Shown in pieces: positions 50,502 through 58,514 of a stretch of 64,000 nucleotides of DNA (its first letter is position 1; each line of letters begins with the position of its first letter). Position numbers and translations under genes: made by a program. Below the pieces are notes generated by a model. It saw only the letters and a program-made list of their open reading frames with translations. It was not told where the DNA came from and searched no databases. Source of the stretch: a virus. The stretch spans positions 62,001 to 126,000 of the IMG/VR virus record IMGVR_UViG_3300034072_001149. One strand, written 5' to 3'.

Positions 50502-51116
50502 ATGATATACTCAATATACAGGATAACTCACCAGTTTCGCAATAAAGTTTATTTGGGTTACACCAGTTTAACAGCCGAACAGCGATTTGACCTGCATGTC
50601 ATGGATTCAAAGAGAGGCAGCAATAGCTACCTGCATCGCGCTATAGCCAAATATGGTCGAGAAGCATTTGTAATCGAGACGATCTATCAGTCCAAAGACC
50701 GAGATTTTACCCTAGAAGTCATGGAACCTTGGTTCATTTCTGAACATCGTAAAGCTGGAATTGAACTTTACAATATTCAGGACGGTGGAAGAGGCTACAA
50801 GAACAATCCTCGATCCAAATCGGTTGAGCTGTATGATGCTGACTTAGTTCTAGTCGAGACTTTACCAAGCCAGTCATCAGCCGCACGCCGTCTGTCCTGT
50901 AATCTTTCAACAGTTATACAAGCCTGTAGGAATGCAGATTCTGGAAAAGCATCGCGCCTAAAAGACTATTGGGTGTGCTTTGCTGGATCCAAACCAGTTA
51001 AAAAGGACACTTCTTACCTTCTGGAAAGAAACAATCGTATCAAACCATTTTTAGGCAAGAAGCGTCCTGATCAAAGCGTTAGGATGATGGGTAATCAATA
51101 CGCTCGGAAGAAATAA
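50502..51116 (+). CDS. GIY-YIG homing endonuclease
   Basis: 204 residues from the second ATG (50502); the first at 50487 is possible. The N-terminal domain has I-Y-S-I-Y-R...K-V-Y-L-G-Y-T-S (a GIY-YIG variant), then R-F-D-L-H, and E-P-W-F-I near 75 with the catalytic Glu. The C-terminal half has S-V-E-L-Y-D, S-S-A-A-R-R-L and K-D-Y-W-V, a NUMOD1/helix-turn-helix DNA-binding tail. It stands on the + strand in a - strand region, as an inserted mobile gene. Confidence 0.82.
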   Translation: MIYSIYRITHQFRNKVYLGYTSLTAEQRFDLHVMDSKRGSNSYLHRAIAKYGREAFVIETIYQSKDRDFTLEVMEPWFISEHRKAGIELYNIQDGGRGYKNNPRSKSVELYDADLVLVETLPSQSSAARRLSCNLSTVIQACRNADSGKASRLKDYWVCFAGSKPVKKDTSYLLERNNRIKPFLGKKRPDQSVRMMGNQYARKK

Positions 51117-51992
51117 TCACTTACCGATACAGTTTCCGAATACCCATGTGTGAACCCTTGCTGCTACACTGTAACCACGTTCGACTGCCTGTTCAGCAAT
51201 CTTCGCCTGGTGGCTTTCCTGCATTTCACGATCAGCCCCAACGGGCATGATCCAAACGTCCCAATTGATACCGGCCTCACGATAAAGGTCAGTAGCTCTC
51301 GCGACTTCGTCCCAGTTGCGATCAGTGCCGTTACAGACATACTTTAGGTGACCAGCGTCGCTGATTGCCTTGTATTGTGCTAGAACCTCTGGCTTGATCG
51401 CTTTGTCCCACATCTCACCACTCAAGTAGAGCTTGGGAGATACAGACCAGAACAGCTCGCCTTCGTGATTCACGAAAGTGTTTTCAAAAGCGGGACGAGG
51501 CTTTTGAGTTCCGTTCGTCTCAATGGTAACAAACTTTGGAGTATTGTTACGGAGGGCAAAATTCTCCATTACATCCACGATAGCAGTCTGGCTCATCATA
51601 GGTTCACCGCCGGTGAATGCCATGTGGTGCCACTGCTTGGAGGTGGGATGAAGAAACTTACCACCTGGTAGAGTTGCTTCAATCTTATCACAGATCTCAG
51701 CAGCCGTGCTCTGGTGAGCTAGAGCACTGAACTTCTTGGCCCAGGAATAGCTGGAATCACAGCCACGATGGAAAACCGGGAGGGCTTCCATGGACTTGTA
51801 TTCCGATGGATCAATCTTTTCAAAATCTAGGTTCCATGTCTCTGGTTTGTCTGGGAACTCTTGACCAAAACCAGAACAAGAGAAGTTACAGCCCCATACC
51901 CTTAGCCAAACTGTAGGCCTACCCGTATAAGTCCCCTCTCCTTGAAAAGTCTGACCAAAGATCTCGGAATACCGATACTTCTTTTCTGTCAT
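51117..51992 (-). CDS. queE: 7-carboxy-7-deazaguanine synthase QueE
   Basis: 291 residues. Q-G-E-G-T-Y-T-G-R-P (17-26) is the QueE signature. The radical SAM cluster is unusual: C35-x3-C39 as in W-G-C-N-F-S-C, but the third Cys is C78 in R-G-C-D-S-S-Y-S-W after a 38-residue insertion. T-G-G-E-P is near 127. It makes CDG from carboxy-tetrahydropterin, the base precursor for preQ0-type DNA or tRNA modification. FolE and a QueD-like gene lie in the same window. The ribosome-binding site lies within the homing endonuclease gene just upstream, and the start overlaps its stop as ATGA. Confidence 0.88.
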   Translation of the reverse strand: MTEKKYRYSEIFGQTFQGEGTYTGRPTVWLRVWGCNFSCSGFGQEFPDKPETWNLDFEKIDPSEYKSMEALPVFHRGCDSSYSWAKKFSALAHQSTAAEICDKIEATLPGGKFLHPTSKQWHHMAFTGGEPMMSQTAIVDVMENFALRNNTPKFVTIETNGTQKPRPAFENTFVNHEGELFWSVSPKLYLSGEMWDKAIKPEVLAQYKAISDAGHLKYVCNGTDRNWDEVARATDLYREAGINWDVWIMPVGADREMQESHQAKIAEQAVERGYSVAARVHTWVFGNCIGK

Positions 51993-52618
51993 TTCGTTAT
52001 CTCCTCGAACCTGGTACCGTTAAGATCAAGATTCTTTCGTAATCGGTAATTCAGGATATCATATGTTATACCAAATTTATAACAAACCTGGCGTTTAGAT
52101 TCAAAATCTTCCTGGTGACCATCTGAAAAGATTACTCGTATTGCCTTCATACTCTTTTCAGTTCTAAGTCTTTGAAAACGCTTTGCAGATTCGATTTGCT
52201 TTTCTGTAAAGGCAAATCTACGACTTGGATTATTGTCACCGGCCATCTTTGAAGCCACTCGATCGTAACCTGCTCTTGCAGCATTAGTGCTACGGTCACC
52301 GTTACCCTTCATGCGGGAAGTATCTTTGACCTTCCAAGTGCGCCCCACTTTGCCAGAACCACCTCCCATGCCATCTTCTTCTCGGAGGTTGGCCCAATCG
52401 TCGCTTTCAACTACGTTCCACAACTTAGAATAGAACAAGCCAGCAGCCCTCAGATCTTCAAGCGTTTCACACTTGCATACTACCCAAGTCACAATATGTG
52501 GTCGATGCAGTCTTAGATGGTTCAGCCATCGTTTACCGGATCCTTTATAGGAATACGGGTCTTTTAGGCTAGTTTGACATAGGTACATCAAACCTGTTGG
52601 ATAGGTCTTTTTAACCAT
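51989..52618 (-). CDS. Homing endonuclease-like protein (GIY-YIG type)
   Basis: 209 residues from the ATG at 52618. N-terminal part P-T-G-L-M-Y-L-C-Q-T-S and Y-K-G-S-G-K-R-W matches phage GIY-YIG-like endonucleases of the (K-Y-x-C-x-T...G-S-G) type. The C-terminal part, K-R-Q-V-C-Y-K-F-G-I-T-Y, is a helix-turn-helix of NUMOD kind. Lies between queE and an unknown gene, in the same direction. No clear ribosome-binding site. Confidence 0.65.
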   Translation of the reverse strand: MVKKTYPTGLMYLCQTSLKDPYSYKGSGKRWLNHLRLHRPHIVTWVVCKCETLEDLRAAGLFYSKLWNVVESDDWANLREEDGMGGGSGKVGRTWKVKDTSRMKGNGDRSTNAARAGYDRVASKMAGDNNPSRRFAFTEKQIESAKRFQRLRTEKSMKAIRVIFSDGHQEDFESKRQVCYKFGITYDILNYRLRKNLDLNGTRFEEITK

Positions 52619-52629
52619 TAGGAAATAAG

Positions 52630-53016
52630 TCAAGGTAGTGGAGGAACCCCATAGTTGATAATATCATCTAAATATTGCGATTTTCTAAGAGTCGTTGGTC
52701 CAAATTTCGAAAGTTCCTTTAAAAGATCACCTAGCTCTTCCTCTAACTCATTAGATGCCCTAACATGATCAAAGCCGATCATCGCATATGATATTTTATC
52801 ATAGTTTGAAAAGAAAGGCTTATTCTTGATGGTATTATGCTGTGTTTGACAATAGTCAATCTTCTTTATCAACCTAGCTGTAGACTTGAAGCTAGGAAGA
52901 GACAGAGAAGTTTGGACGACTGCTTGGTTTACATTTCCTAGTTGTAAACAATTCAGATTAGATATGAGTTTTAGCTCATTTAGTAAAAAAACTTCAAAAA
53001 TATCCGGCTGGCTCAT
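52630..53016 (-). CDS. Unknown protein
   Basis: 128 residues from the ATG at 53016, overlapping the phosphoribosyltransferase stop as ATGA with GGAAAG upstream. Mostly helical, Leu- and Ser-rich; no motif seen. Confidence 0.55.
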   Translation of the reverse strand: MSQPDIFEVFLLNELKLISNLNCLQLGNVNQAVVQTSLSLPSFKSTARLIKKIDYCQTQHNTIKNKPFFSNYDKISYAMIGFDHVRASNELEEELGDLLKELSKFGPTTLRKSQYLDDIINYGVPPLP

Positions 53017-53522
53017 GCTTTCCACCATTCCTCGTAGGGGAAGCAGACCCAGCGCTCGTCTTCAGCACGGGAGATCTCTCGACCCACATAATCTGCTTCA
53101 AAAATGTCCTGGCTGACGTTGTTCCACAACACCGCTACCTTGAACCGGTCTTCCCAGTTTTCCAAAGGCAGATTGGACGGCCCACTCAGGTTCACCAAAT
53201 CAGCAACCTCATCAGCTACTTTACGCAGAGTCTCACCAGAATCGCAAATATCATCTACCAGAAGGACACTTTGTCCTTCCTTGATACGACGAGCGACATC
53301 TGAAATTTCACTTACGTGGCTAACCATGTTGTCACGCAGGCTATAGTTGATAGTCTGGAGAGGCTTGCCTAGATAGTGGCTCAGCATGGTCGCGGGAACC
53401 AGTCCCCCACGAGCGATGCCTACTACCACATCTGGTTTGAAATCACCAACATTCATCTGACGAATGATCTCCTGGAGATCACCACGCATCTGCTCATTGG
53501 TGTAAATGATCTTGTTGGGCAT
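53013..53522 (-). CDS. Phosphoribosyltransferase
   Basis: 169 residues from the ATG at 53522 (GAGGTG). PRPP loop V-L-L-V-D-D-I-C-D-S-G-E-T-L near 92-105, and V-V-G-I-A-R-G-G-L-V-P near 38. The end W-V-C-F-P-Y-E resembles xanthine/hypoxanthine-guanine phosphoribosyltransferases. It could salvage purines or attach a modified base. Located between queE and folE, so a deazapurine role is possible. Confidence 0.8.
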   Translation of the reverse strand: MPNKIIYTNEQMRGDLQEIIRQMNVGDFKPDVVVGIARGGLVPATMLSHYLGKPLQTINYSLRDNMVSHVSEISDVARRIKEGQSVLLVDDICDSGETLRKVADEVADLVNLSGPSNLPLENWEDRFKVAVLWNNVSQDIFEADYVGREISRAEDERWVCFPYEEWWKA

Positions 53523-53538
53523 AACGCACCTCGCTGAA

Positions 53539-53570
53539 AATACTGGTGTGGAACTAACCACACCAGTATT
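53539..53570 (-). terminator. Terminator after folE
   Basis: A 13-bp perfect stem (53539-53551 with 53558-53570), loop 6; followed on the - strand by TTC. It separates folE from the phosphoribosyltransferase gene. Confidence 0.7.
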
Positions 53571-53577
53571 CTATATC

Positions 53578-54312
53578 TTAGGAGTGGCCCTTCATGCTCA
53601 GCATGAGCTTGTAGAACTCGTCCTTGAGGTGCGGTTCATCACGGAACTTGCCGCGCATGATCGCAGTCGTCATGTCAGACTCATGTTCCTTAACACCACG
53701 ATGTGTCATACAGTGATGTTCTGCTTTTAGAACAACCGCAACATTCTCGGTCTCAGCATAACGAACCAGTTCGTCAGCAATCTGAGTTGTCATTTCTTCC
53801 TGGATTTGTGGACGTTCCGCAATCCAGTGAACAATGCGATTGAACTTCGAGAGTCCAATGACCTTGTCCTCAGGGAAGATACCAACCCAGCAGCGACCCA
53901 CAATGTTCTGGAAGTGATGAGCACAGGTCGAACGAATCGAGATCGGACCAGCAGTGTAGAGGTCCTGGTAGCCTACGTTGGGGAACGAAGTAATCTTTGG
54001 TGCCGCGACATAGCGACCACCATAGGTTTCGTTGACATACATCTTGGCAACTCGACGAGCGGTGCCATTAGTGTTGTGATCGTGGTCAGTGTCGATGACT
54101 AGGCTACGGAGAACTGCTTCCATCTTTTCGGTGACTTCGTCAACCAGTAGAGCGCGCTCTTCATCAGTGATGAACTTTGCGATATTGTCATTACAATGAA
54201 ACTGCTGACCGGCTTCAATGAGGCGCGCACGGATCTTCTCAGAAACGGGAACCTCTTGCCCATGGGCGCAATCGTTGGAACCACAGCCCGTGGTAAGTTT
54301 GGTATCGGACAT
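53578..54312 (-). CDS. folE: GTP cyclohydrolase I
   Basis: 244 residues. The zinc site is C-A-H-H (S-T-C-A-H-H-F) and the later E-H-H-C-M; G-L-S-K-F-N-R-I-V and E-R-P-Q-I-Q-E-E-M-T are signature stretches. The N-terminal 35 residues are extra. Product is dihydroneopterin triphosphate, the first step of both folate and queuosine/7-deazaguanine synthesis. Promoter and AAGGAGAG are clear. Confidence 0.95.
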   Translation of the reverse strand: MSDTKLTTGCGSNDCAHGQEVPVSEKIRARLIEAGQQFHCNDNIAKFITDEERALLVDEVTEKMEAVLRSLVIDTDHDHNTNGTARRVAKMYVNETYGGRYVAAPKITSFPNVGYQDLYTAGPISIRSTCAHHFQNIVGRCWVGIFPEDKVIGLSKFNRIVHWIAERPQIQEEMTTQIADELVRYAETENVAVVLKAEHHCMTHRGVKEHESDMTTAIMRGKFRDEPHLKDEFYKLMLSMKGHS

Positions 54313-54343
54313 TAACTGTCTCTCCTTATTTTGTTTGTTCTAC

Positions 54344-54372
54344 ACTCTACTTAGAATTGGGTACAGTGTCAA
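54344..54372 (-). promoter_or_regulatory. Promoter of folE
   Basis: TTGACA (54367-54372), a 17-base spacer and TAGAGT (54344-54349) on the - strand; leader about 30 bases. Confidence 0.65.
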
Positions 54373-54383
54373 TTTATAGGGTT

Positions 54384-54809
54384 TTAATAACTACTCAATT
54401 TGAACATCACCGCTCTGGCTTTGAGAAACCGCGCGAAGTCTTCATGATCCTCAAAGCAAATGGACAAATGCCCTCTAGCCCAATCAATTTCTCTGGCTTT
54501 ATGACTTTGAAGAGCAGAAACAGGCGGACCTCCGGTGGCAGGCAAAGCATAGGTTGAGATAGCGTATAGACCCACGTTATTCTCATCACAAAACTTACGA
54601 ATATCCTTTGTGAAGTCTTCCCACATTCTGACTGTTAGAAGTTCTCTATTGTCAGTAACATGGGCTTCAAAAGAAGCGGAGGCATGAATTATCGCACGAT
54701 TTCTCATCATGTTGGCATACAGATCCGTCCCAGGAAGCACGCCAGACATAGGAATTTCTTTGGGAAGCTTGACATCAGTTATAGTCAATTCAATCAAAGT
54801 AGTTTTCAT
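54384..54809 (-). CDS. C-terminal FKL family protein
   Basis: 141 residues ending in R-A-V-M-F-K-L-S-S-Y after an I-C-F-E-D-H-E-D-F-A-R-F-L helix. Pattern: strand, helix with W-E-D-F, strand with Y-A-I, then strand-helix-motif, as in ferredoxin-like folds. Overlaps the preceding gene as ATGA. Confidence 0.65.
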   Translation of the reverse strand: MKTTLIELTITDVKLPKEIPMSGVLPGTDLYANMMRNRAIIHASASFEAHVTDNRELLTVRMWEDFTKDIRKFCDENNVGLYAISTYALPATGGPPVSALQSHKAREIDWARGHLSICFEDHEDFARFLKARAVMFKLSSY

Positions 54810-55216
54810 AGTGAAAGCCTCAGCATGGTGCCTTGTTCCTTGAGCCAGAGTTCAAGGTCTTCTCGGCGCTCAAACAACAGATCCATGTCATACAAATACC
54901 TGTCAGTTGGTCCTTTCATATGACCTTTGATCTTCCAAGACCAATAACCCTCTAATCGAGTATCACAGAAATTTTTGATACTTTCACGTATCTCTGCCCA
55001 CTCAGAAGTTTTCCTGGTTGAATTGCCACAGGAAAACCTAAGTTCAACTCTGTTGAGGTGGAAGGCAACACCTAGGTCTTTGAATTCCTTGCGAAGCTTG
55101 ACCGAGGTTTCTACCCGATTTAGCTTTCCAAAAGTCTCATCCAACGTGATATCAAAGACGATATCACGATCAATGAATTTACTATGTCGGATCGAATGAC
55201 AAATTACTGTAGTCAT
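54806..55216 (-). CDS. C-terminal FKL family protein
   Basis: 136 residues from the ATG at 55216 (ATGA overlap). Ends in L-L-F-E-R-R-E-D-L-E-L-W-L and G-T-M-L-R-L-S-L, a variant with R for K. Contains W-S-W-K-I before. Same layout as its two neighbours, so three copies in tandem. Confidence 0.65.
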   Translation of the reverse strand: MTTVICHSIRHSKFIDRDIVFDITLDETFGKLNRVETSVKLRKEFKDLGVAFHLNRVELRFSCGNSTRKTSEWAEIRESIKNFCDTRLEGYWSWKIKGHMKGPTDRYLYDMDLLFERREDLELWLKEQGTMLRLSL

Positions 55217-55473
55217 GGAACACTCAATTTGACAAGGACGGCACAATCGCGAATGAATAGAATGAGATCATCCTCATGCTCAAACATGAATTTTATCTTC
55301 AGTTCGTTACCAGGTAGATCGGCCTCTACCTCATCTTCATTGTCCCAGACTGTCCAAAATCCAGCGCAATTGTTATCACACCACTCTTCCATCTTACAGA
55401 AGATCTCGGTGTATTCGGCGGTGGCTTCCTCGATTGGCTTGCCGCCCTCTTTGACCTTGTTGACTGTGATAGT
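55213..55473 (-). CDS. C-terminal FKL family protein
   Basis: 86 residues from the ATG at 55473. The frame is open to 55713, and an ATG at 55620 overlaps the glycosyltransferase stop, but a terminator-like hairpin lies in that part. Ends in F-E-H-E-D-D-L-I-L-F-I and C-A-V-L-V-K-L-S-V-P. W-T-V-W in the middle. First of three tandem relatives. Confidence 0.6.
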   Translation of the reverse strand, partial: TITVNKVKEGGKPIEEATAEYTEIFCKMEEWCDNNCAGFWTVWDNEDEVEADLPGNELKIKFMFEHEDDLILFIRDCAVLVKLSVP

Positions 55474-55506
55474 AATGAGGAACATATTCCGCTGAAACTT
55501 TAGGTA

Positions 55507-55533
55507 GAGGTCAGACCACTCTGATCTGACCTC
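55507..55533 (-). terminator. Hairpin after the glycosyltransferase gene
   Basis: A 9-bp perfect stem (55507-55515 with 55525-55533), loop 9, 77 bases beyond the stop. No T-run, so a weak terminator or processing site. Confidence 0.5.
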
Positions 55534-55609
55534 CCCAGCGGAATTATTGCCTAAAAACATATCATTGTATCGGATCTGGCGGCAACGCCGCATCTGATTG
55601 ATTTTGATT

Positions 55610-56752
55610 TCAGCCAGCATAGCGATACTGCTCGCCTTGACCCAGAAGAATATCAATAGTGCGGTCAATAGTCTGATGCTGATCATCAGCAGCATACCAA
55701 ACTTCACTATCATCTAGGCTGGTAAGCAGATAATCCATCTTCTTGATAGCATCTTCAACTGACCAAGGCACGTATAGGTGCTTGGCCGAATTGTTGAGAG
55801 CCTGTGGGAAACTGCGGAAAGCAGGACATAGGCTCAGAGTGCCTAGTGCTGATGCTTCGTTCAAAGTGTTGCTCTGCCAATCCTGACGAGCACAATTGAA
55901 TTGAAGCTGCGAGTCGGCGAGGATGTCATAATACTCGGACTTCTTCAGCCCTTCCTTGATAACCAGTTTGCCATCAGCTTCAAGTTGACGAGCACGGTCG
56001 ATATACTGCTGATGAGTTGATCGCAGCGCCTTGGCACCGGTTAGGATCCAAAACTCGTATCCACGTTCCACAAAATCGCTATTCTCGATGAGATCCATGA
56101 AGAAATCAGGCTGTTTTTCGTGGTCAAAGCGGGAAGTATAGACAATACGCTTTTTACGCTCATTAAGGGGTCTGAGAGCTTCTAGGCCACCAACGCGACT
56201 ACGAACTTCCTCACGGTCAAATGGCAAGCCAGTGACGTAAAGAGGGGCTTCTAGAAGTGCGATTCTCATATGAGGGCCCATTTCAGTGTTGGCCATCAAG
56301 ATACCATCACAGGTCTTACTTACTAGCTGCTCGAAATCACGCATCCAATTACGCCATGGGAATACAAAGTCATCAGGGTCAATTGACTGTGCGAGATTGC
56401 GAGTAAAGACCTTGGGCTTCATATGAGCAGGAAGCTGCTCCATGATATACGGAAGACTCTCATAACCTGGCTGGAATAGATCTTCGCTGAAGATCACATC
56501 ATTGCCAGTAATTTCACCGGACTCCATGAGGCGAACCAGTTCAGCCATCTGAGTCATTGACCAATAGCAACGACCATGGGCATCTAGAACCTGGCCGGTC
56601 TTGATGTCCTTGTCCTCACGAAGAGTTCTTCCATGAACCGTGAGGAATGGAACGCCGCGCTCCTTGAACCTACTTTCGTTCCAGTCCTTTAGCTGAAGAG
56701 TGTAGCGCTCTTCATACATTTCTAGGGGTAGATAAATGATTCTTTTGGTCAT
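55610..56752 (-). CDS. Glycosyltransferase, GT-B fold
   Basis: 380 residues from the ATG at 56752 (AAAGG). R-I-V-Y-T-S-R-F-D-H-E-K-Q-P-D near 205 and E-A-S-A-L-G-T near 300 are the donor-binding elements of group 1 (GT4-like) enzymes. With queE/folE/QueD-like genes nearby, glycosylation of a modified DNA base is possible, as T4 glucosylates its DNA. A surface or protein target cannot be excluded. Confidence 0.75.
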   Translation of the reverse strand: MTKRIIYLPLEMYEERYTLQLKDWNESRFKERGVPFLTVHGRTLREDKDIKTGQVLDAHGRCYWSMTQMAELVRLMESGEITGNDVIFSEDLFQPGYESLPYIMEQLPAHMKPKVFTRNLAQSIDPDDFVFPWRNWMRDFEQLVSKTCDGILMANTEMGPHMRIALLEAPLYVTGLPFDREEVRSRVGGLEALRPLNERKKRIVYTSRFDHEKQPDFFMDLIENSDFVERGYEFWILTGAKALRSTHQQYIDRARQLEADGKLVIKEGLKKSEYYDILADSQLQFNCARQDWQSNTLNEASALGTLSLCPAFRSFPQALNNSAKHLYVPWSVEDAIKKMDYLLTSLDDSEVWYAADDQHQTIDRTIDILLGQGEQYRYAG

Positions 56753-56764
56753 ATAGGCCTTTCT

Positions 56765-57310
56765 ATGTCCAAGAGATTTCCCAACACCGGCGTCAGGTCG
56801 TCTACGGACGAATTTGTAGCAAAAGCTATAACAGTTCACGGCACTAAATTCAATTATTCTGGTGTCTTATATGTGAATGCTAAAACTAAGGTAGAAATAG
56901 GCTGTTCTGTTCACGGACCATTCCTCCAACGTCCGAATGATCACCTGAGCGGAGTAGGTTGTGGTCGATGTGGCCAACAGGTGGCTAACGCTACTCGTCG
57001 ACAAAAAGGAATAATCAGTCTAGATCCCAAAGCAATCGATGTTTATCGCCGTCGTGTTAGGCATCTCAGTCTAAAGACCTACGAGAAACACTATCAGCTA
57101 ATCAATCCCCTGGGATTGCCTAGGGGGAATGATTTTCATCTTGATCACAAATTATCCATCGTAGATGGATTCAATGCTGGTATATCTGAGGGGATAATGA
57201 GTAGCTGGCAAAATCTTACAATCTTACCTGCTAATCAAAATCGTTCCAAATCAAGCAAATCTAGTATCTCTGTTGATGAGTTGGTGAAACTTATAACCAC
57301 GTCAACTTGA
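56765..57310 (+). CDS. HNH-type homing endonuclease with HG-x-F/C-x-x-C domain
   Basis: 181 residues on the + strand between two - strand genes. Residues 15-75 form the DUF723-like domain (A-I-T-V-H-G-T-K-F-N-Y, G-C-S-V-H-G-P-F, G-C-G-R-C). The HNH part has H-L-D-H-K-L-S near 124, W-Q-N-L-T-I near 147 and N-Q-N-R-S-K. Typical of free-standing phage homing endonucleases. Its end overlaps the next gene by 20 bases. Confidence 0.82.
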   Translation: MSKRFPNTGVRSSTDEFVAKAITVHGTKFNYSGVLYVNAKTKVEIGCSVHGPFLQRPNDHLSGVGCGRCGQQVANATRRQKGIISLDPKAIDVYRRRVRHLSLKTYEKHYQLINPLGLPRGNDFHLDHKLSIVDGFNAGISEGIMSSWQNLTILPANQNRSKSSKSSISVDELVKLITTST

Positions 57311-57548
57311 ATAGCGTGGCCTTTCTGATATCTTCAATATAGATGTAGCAAGCTAGTATCTTTACCTTGGTTTCAGGGGATTCATTCGTGCTGAAGAAAT
57401 CAGATATTTCTTCATATACAACCTGGAAATCGTATTCAATTTCCAGGTCGTTGAACCACTGAATTACATCATCTGTCAATCTTGGTTCAAAAAACTGATG
57501 GTCTTGGATCCAAGAACATGGCTTACTAAAATCCGCTTTGAAGATCAT
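57291..57548 (-). CDS. C-terminal FKL family protein
   Basis: 85 residues ending in I-R-K-A-T-L-F-K-L-T-W-L. Helix with W-F-N-D-L upstream. Coupled to the QueD-like gene by ATGA overlap. Confidence 0.65.
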   Translation of the reverse strand: MIFKADFSKPCSWIQDHQFFEPRLTDDVIQWFNDLEIEYDFQVVYEEISDFFSTNESPETKVKILACYIYIEDIRKATLFKLTWL

Positions 57549-57916
57549 GCCTTGACAGGGTATTCCGCAAAGCTTCCATTTTCGCCATCTTCACTGACTT
57601 CAATTGTGATATGACGTCCTGGATATTTCGCGGCAATCTGCGCATACAGATCGTCACTTATCATTTCACAGCTCTTGTAATCAAGCTGTAGGGTTCCCTC
57701 GTTATAGAGTCCTTCAAGCCATCTCTTGAACTGGATAAACTCCAGATCACGATCATCATGAAAAACCTCAATCCACACTTTGAAGTGAAAGATATGGCGA
57801 TGTGGATAGCCCAAGAAACTAACATCAGCTAGGTTGGGATCCGTGAGGGCTGCGGGATATTTGTGGATTCCCTCTTTTTGAAAAGAGATCCAGATCATTT
57901 TGAAATTTTCGGTCAT
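57545..57916 (-). CDS. QueD/6-pyruvoyl-tetrahydropterin synthase-like protein
   Basis: 123 residues. G-I-H-K-Y-P near 16 and G-Y-P-H-R-H near 36 supply three histidines arranged as in QueD zinc sites. Y-K-S-C-E-M-I near 82 and I-E-V-S-E-D-G-E-N-G near 105 resemble the second half of the T-fold. So it may convert dihydroneopterin triphosphate to carboxy-tetrahydropterin, linking FolE with QueE. The usual catalytic Cys is not obvious, so activity is uncertain. The promoter looks leaderless. Confidence 0.6.
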   Translation of the reverse strand: MTENFKMIWISFQKEGIHKYPAALTDPNLADVSFLGYPHRHIFHFKVWIEVFHDDRDLEFIQFKRWLEGLYNEGTLQLDYKSCEMISDDLYAQIAAKYPGRHITIEVSEDGENGSFAEYPVKA

Positions 57917-57922
57917 ATCTTG

Positions 57923-57951
57923 TTCTAACAGAACTGGTGACCAGAAATCAA
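57923..57951 (-). promoter_or_regulatory. Promoter of the QueD-like gene, predicted leaderless
   Basis: TTGATT (57946-57951), a 17-base spacer and TTAGAA (57923-57928) on the - strand, then CAAGAT and the ATG at 57916. Confidence 0.55.
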
Positions 57952-57952
57952 A

Positions 57953-58207
57953 TTACATCCATGTCAACTTGAACATCATAGCCAGGCGCGGATCATCAAT
58001 AACCAGATCGACTTTCCACTGACTGCGAATCCGCAGGCTGTATTCCATGCCATGTTGTCGCACCCAATCGTCAATATCATCATTCAGGAGAACGGCAATA
58101 TCTCGATGATCTTCGGGGTAAGAACGCCCATAGTGGATACGACAAAGGGGTTTAAGACCCACCTCTCTACCCATCTGAGTACCAATTATAAATCTTACTT
58201 TTTCCAA
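57953..58207 (-). CDS. C-terminal FKL family protein
   Basis: 84 residues ending in P-R-L-A-M-M-F-K-L-T-W-M. W-V-R-Q-H-G-M-E-Y-S in the middle. Overlaps the preceding gene by 13 bases. One of a tandem run 57.9-59.0 kb. Confidence 0.65.
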   Translation of the reverse strand: MEKVRFIIGTQMGREVGLKPLCRIHYGRSYPEDHRDIAVLLNDDIDDWVRQHGMEYSLRIRSQWKVDLVIDDPRLAMMFKLTWM

Positions 58208-58467
58208 ACTGACTTCCTTCTAGTCTTTTGATTTTTCAGCATGAGCTCATCAAACTCATTTCTACTGACTAGATCCAAGTCCCAAGCTAGAATAAAGGTC
58301 CTGGCTGCGACCTTATCCGGGATCACAAAATAGACATCGTTGGTATCTCTAGACCCTTTTGGTGCCTTGTTCAGAAGTATGTACCTTTTATAGGTGATGT
58401 TATTACCAAACAGCCAGGCCAATACCTCGCTATCTATCTCAACCTTCCATTTGTTGATATAATCCAT
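58195..58467 (-). CDS. Divergent FKL family protein
   Basis: 90 residues from the ATG at 58467. W-K-V-E-I-D-S-E-V-L-A-W-L near the start and V-A-A-R-T-F-I-L-A-W-D replace the canonical motif, followed by a 23-residue basic tail. The frame is open to 58812, but that part overlaps two other genes in different frames and is Ser-rich noise. Confidence 0.6.
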   Translation of the reverse strand: MDYINKWKVEIDSEVLAWLFGNNITYKRYILLNKAPKGSRDTNDVYFVIPDKVAARTFILAWDLDLVSRNEFDELMLKNQKTRRKSVWKK

Positions 58468-58514
58468 TCTGTCAATCTGCCATCTCCAGCACCGTCGACG
58501 AGCCAGCTTGACTA

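Noticed and set aside
55474-55713. Longer start for the protein at 55213
   Set aside because: The added part contains a terminator-like hairpin and hydrophobic out-of-frame sequence from the glycosyltransferase gene; kept only as an alternative.
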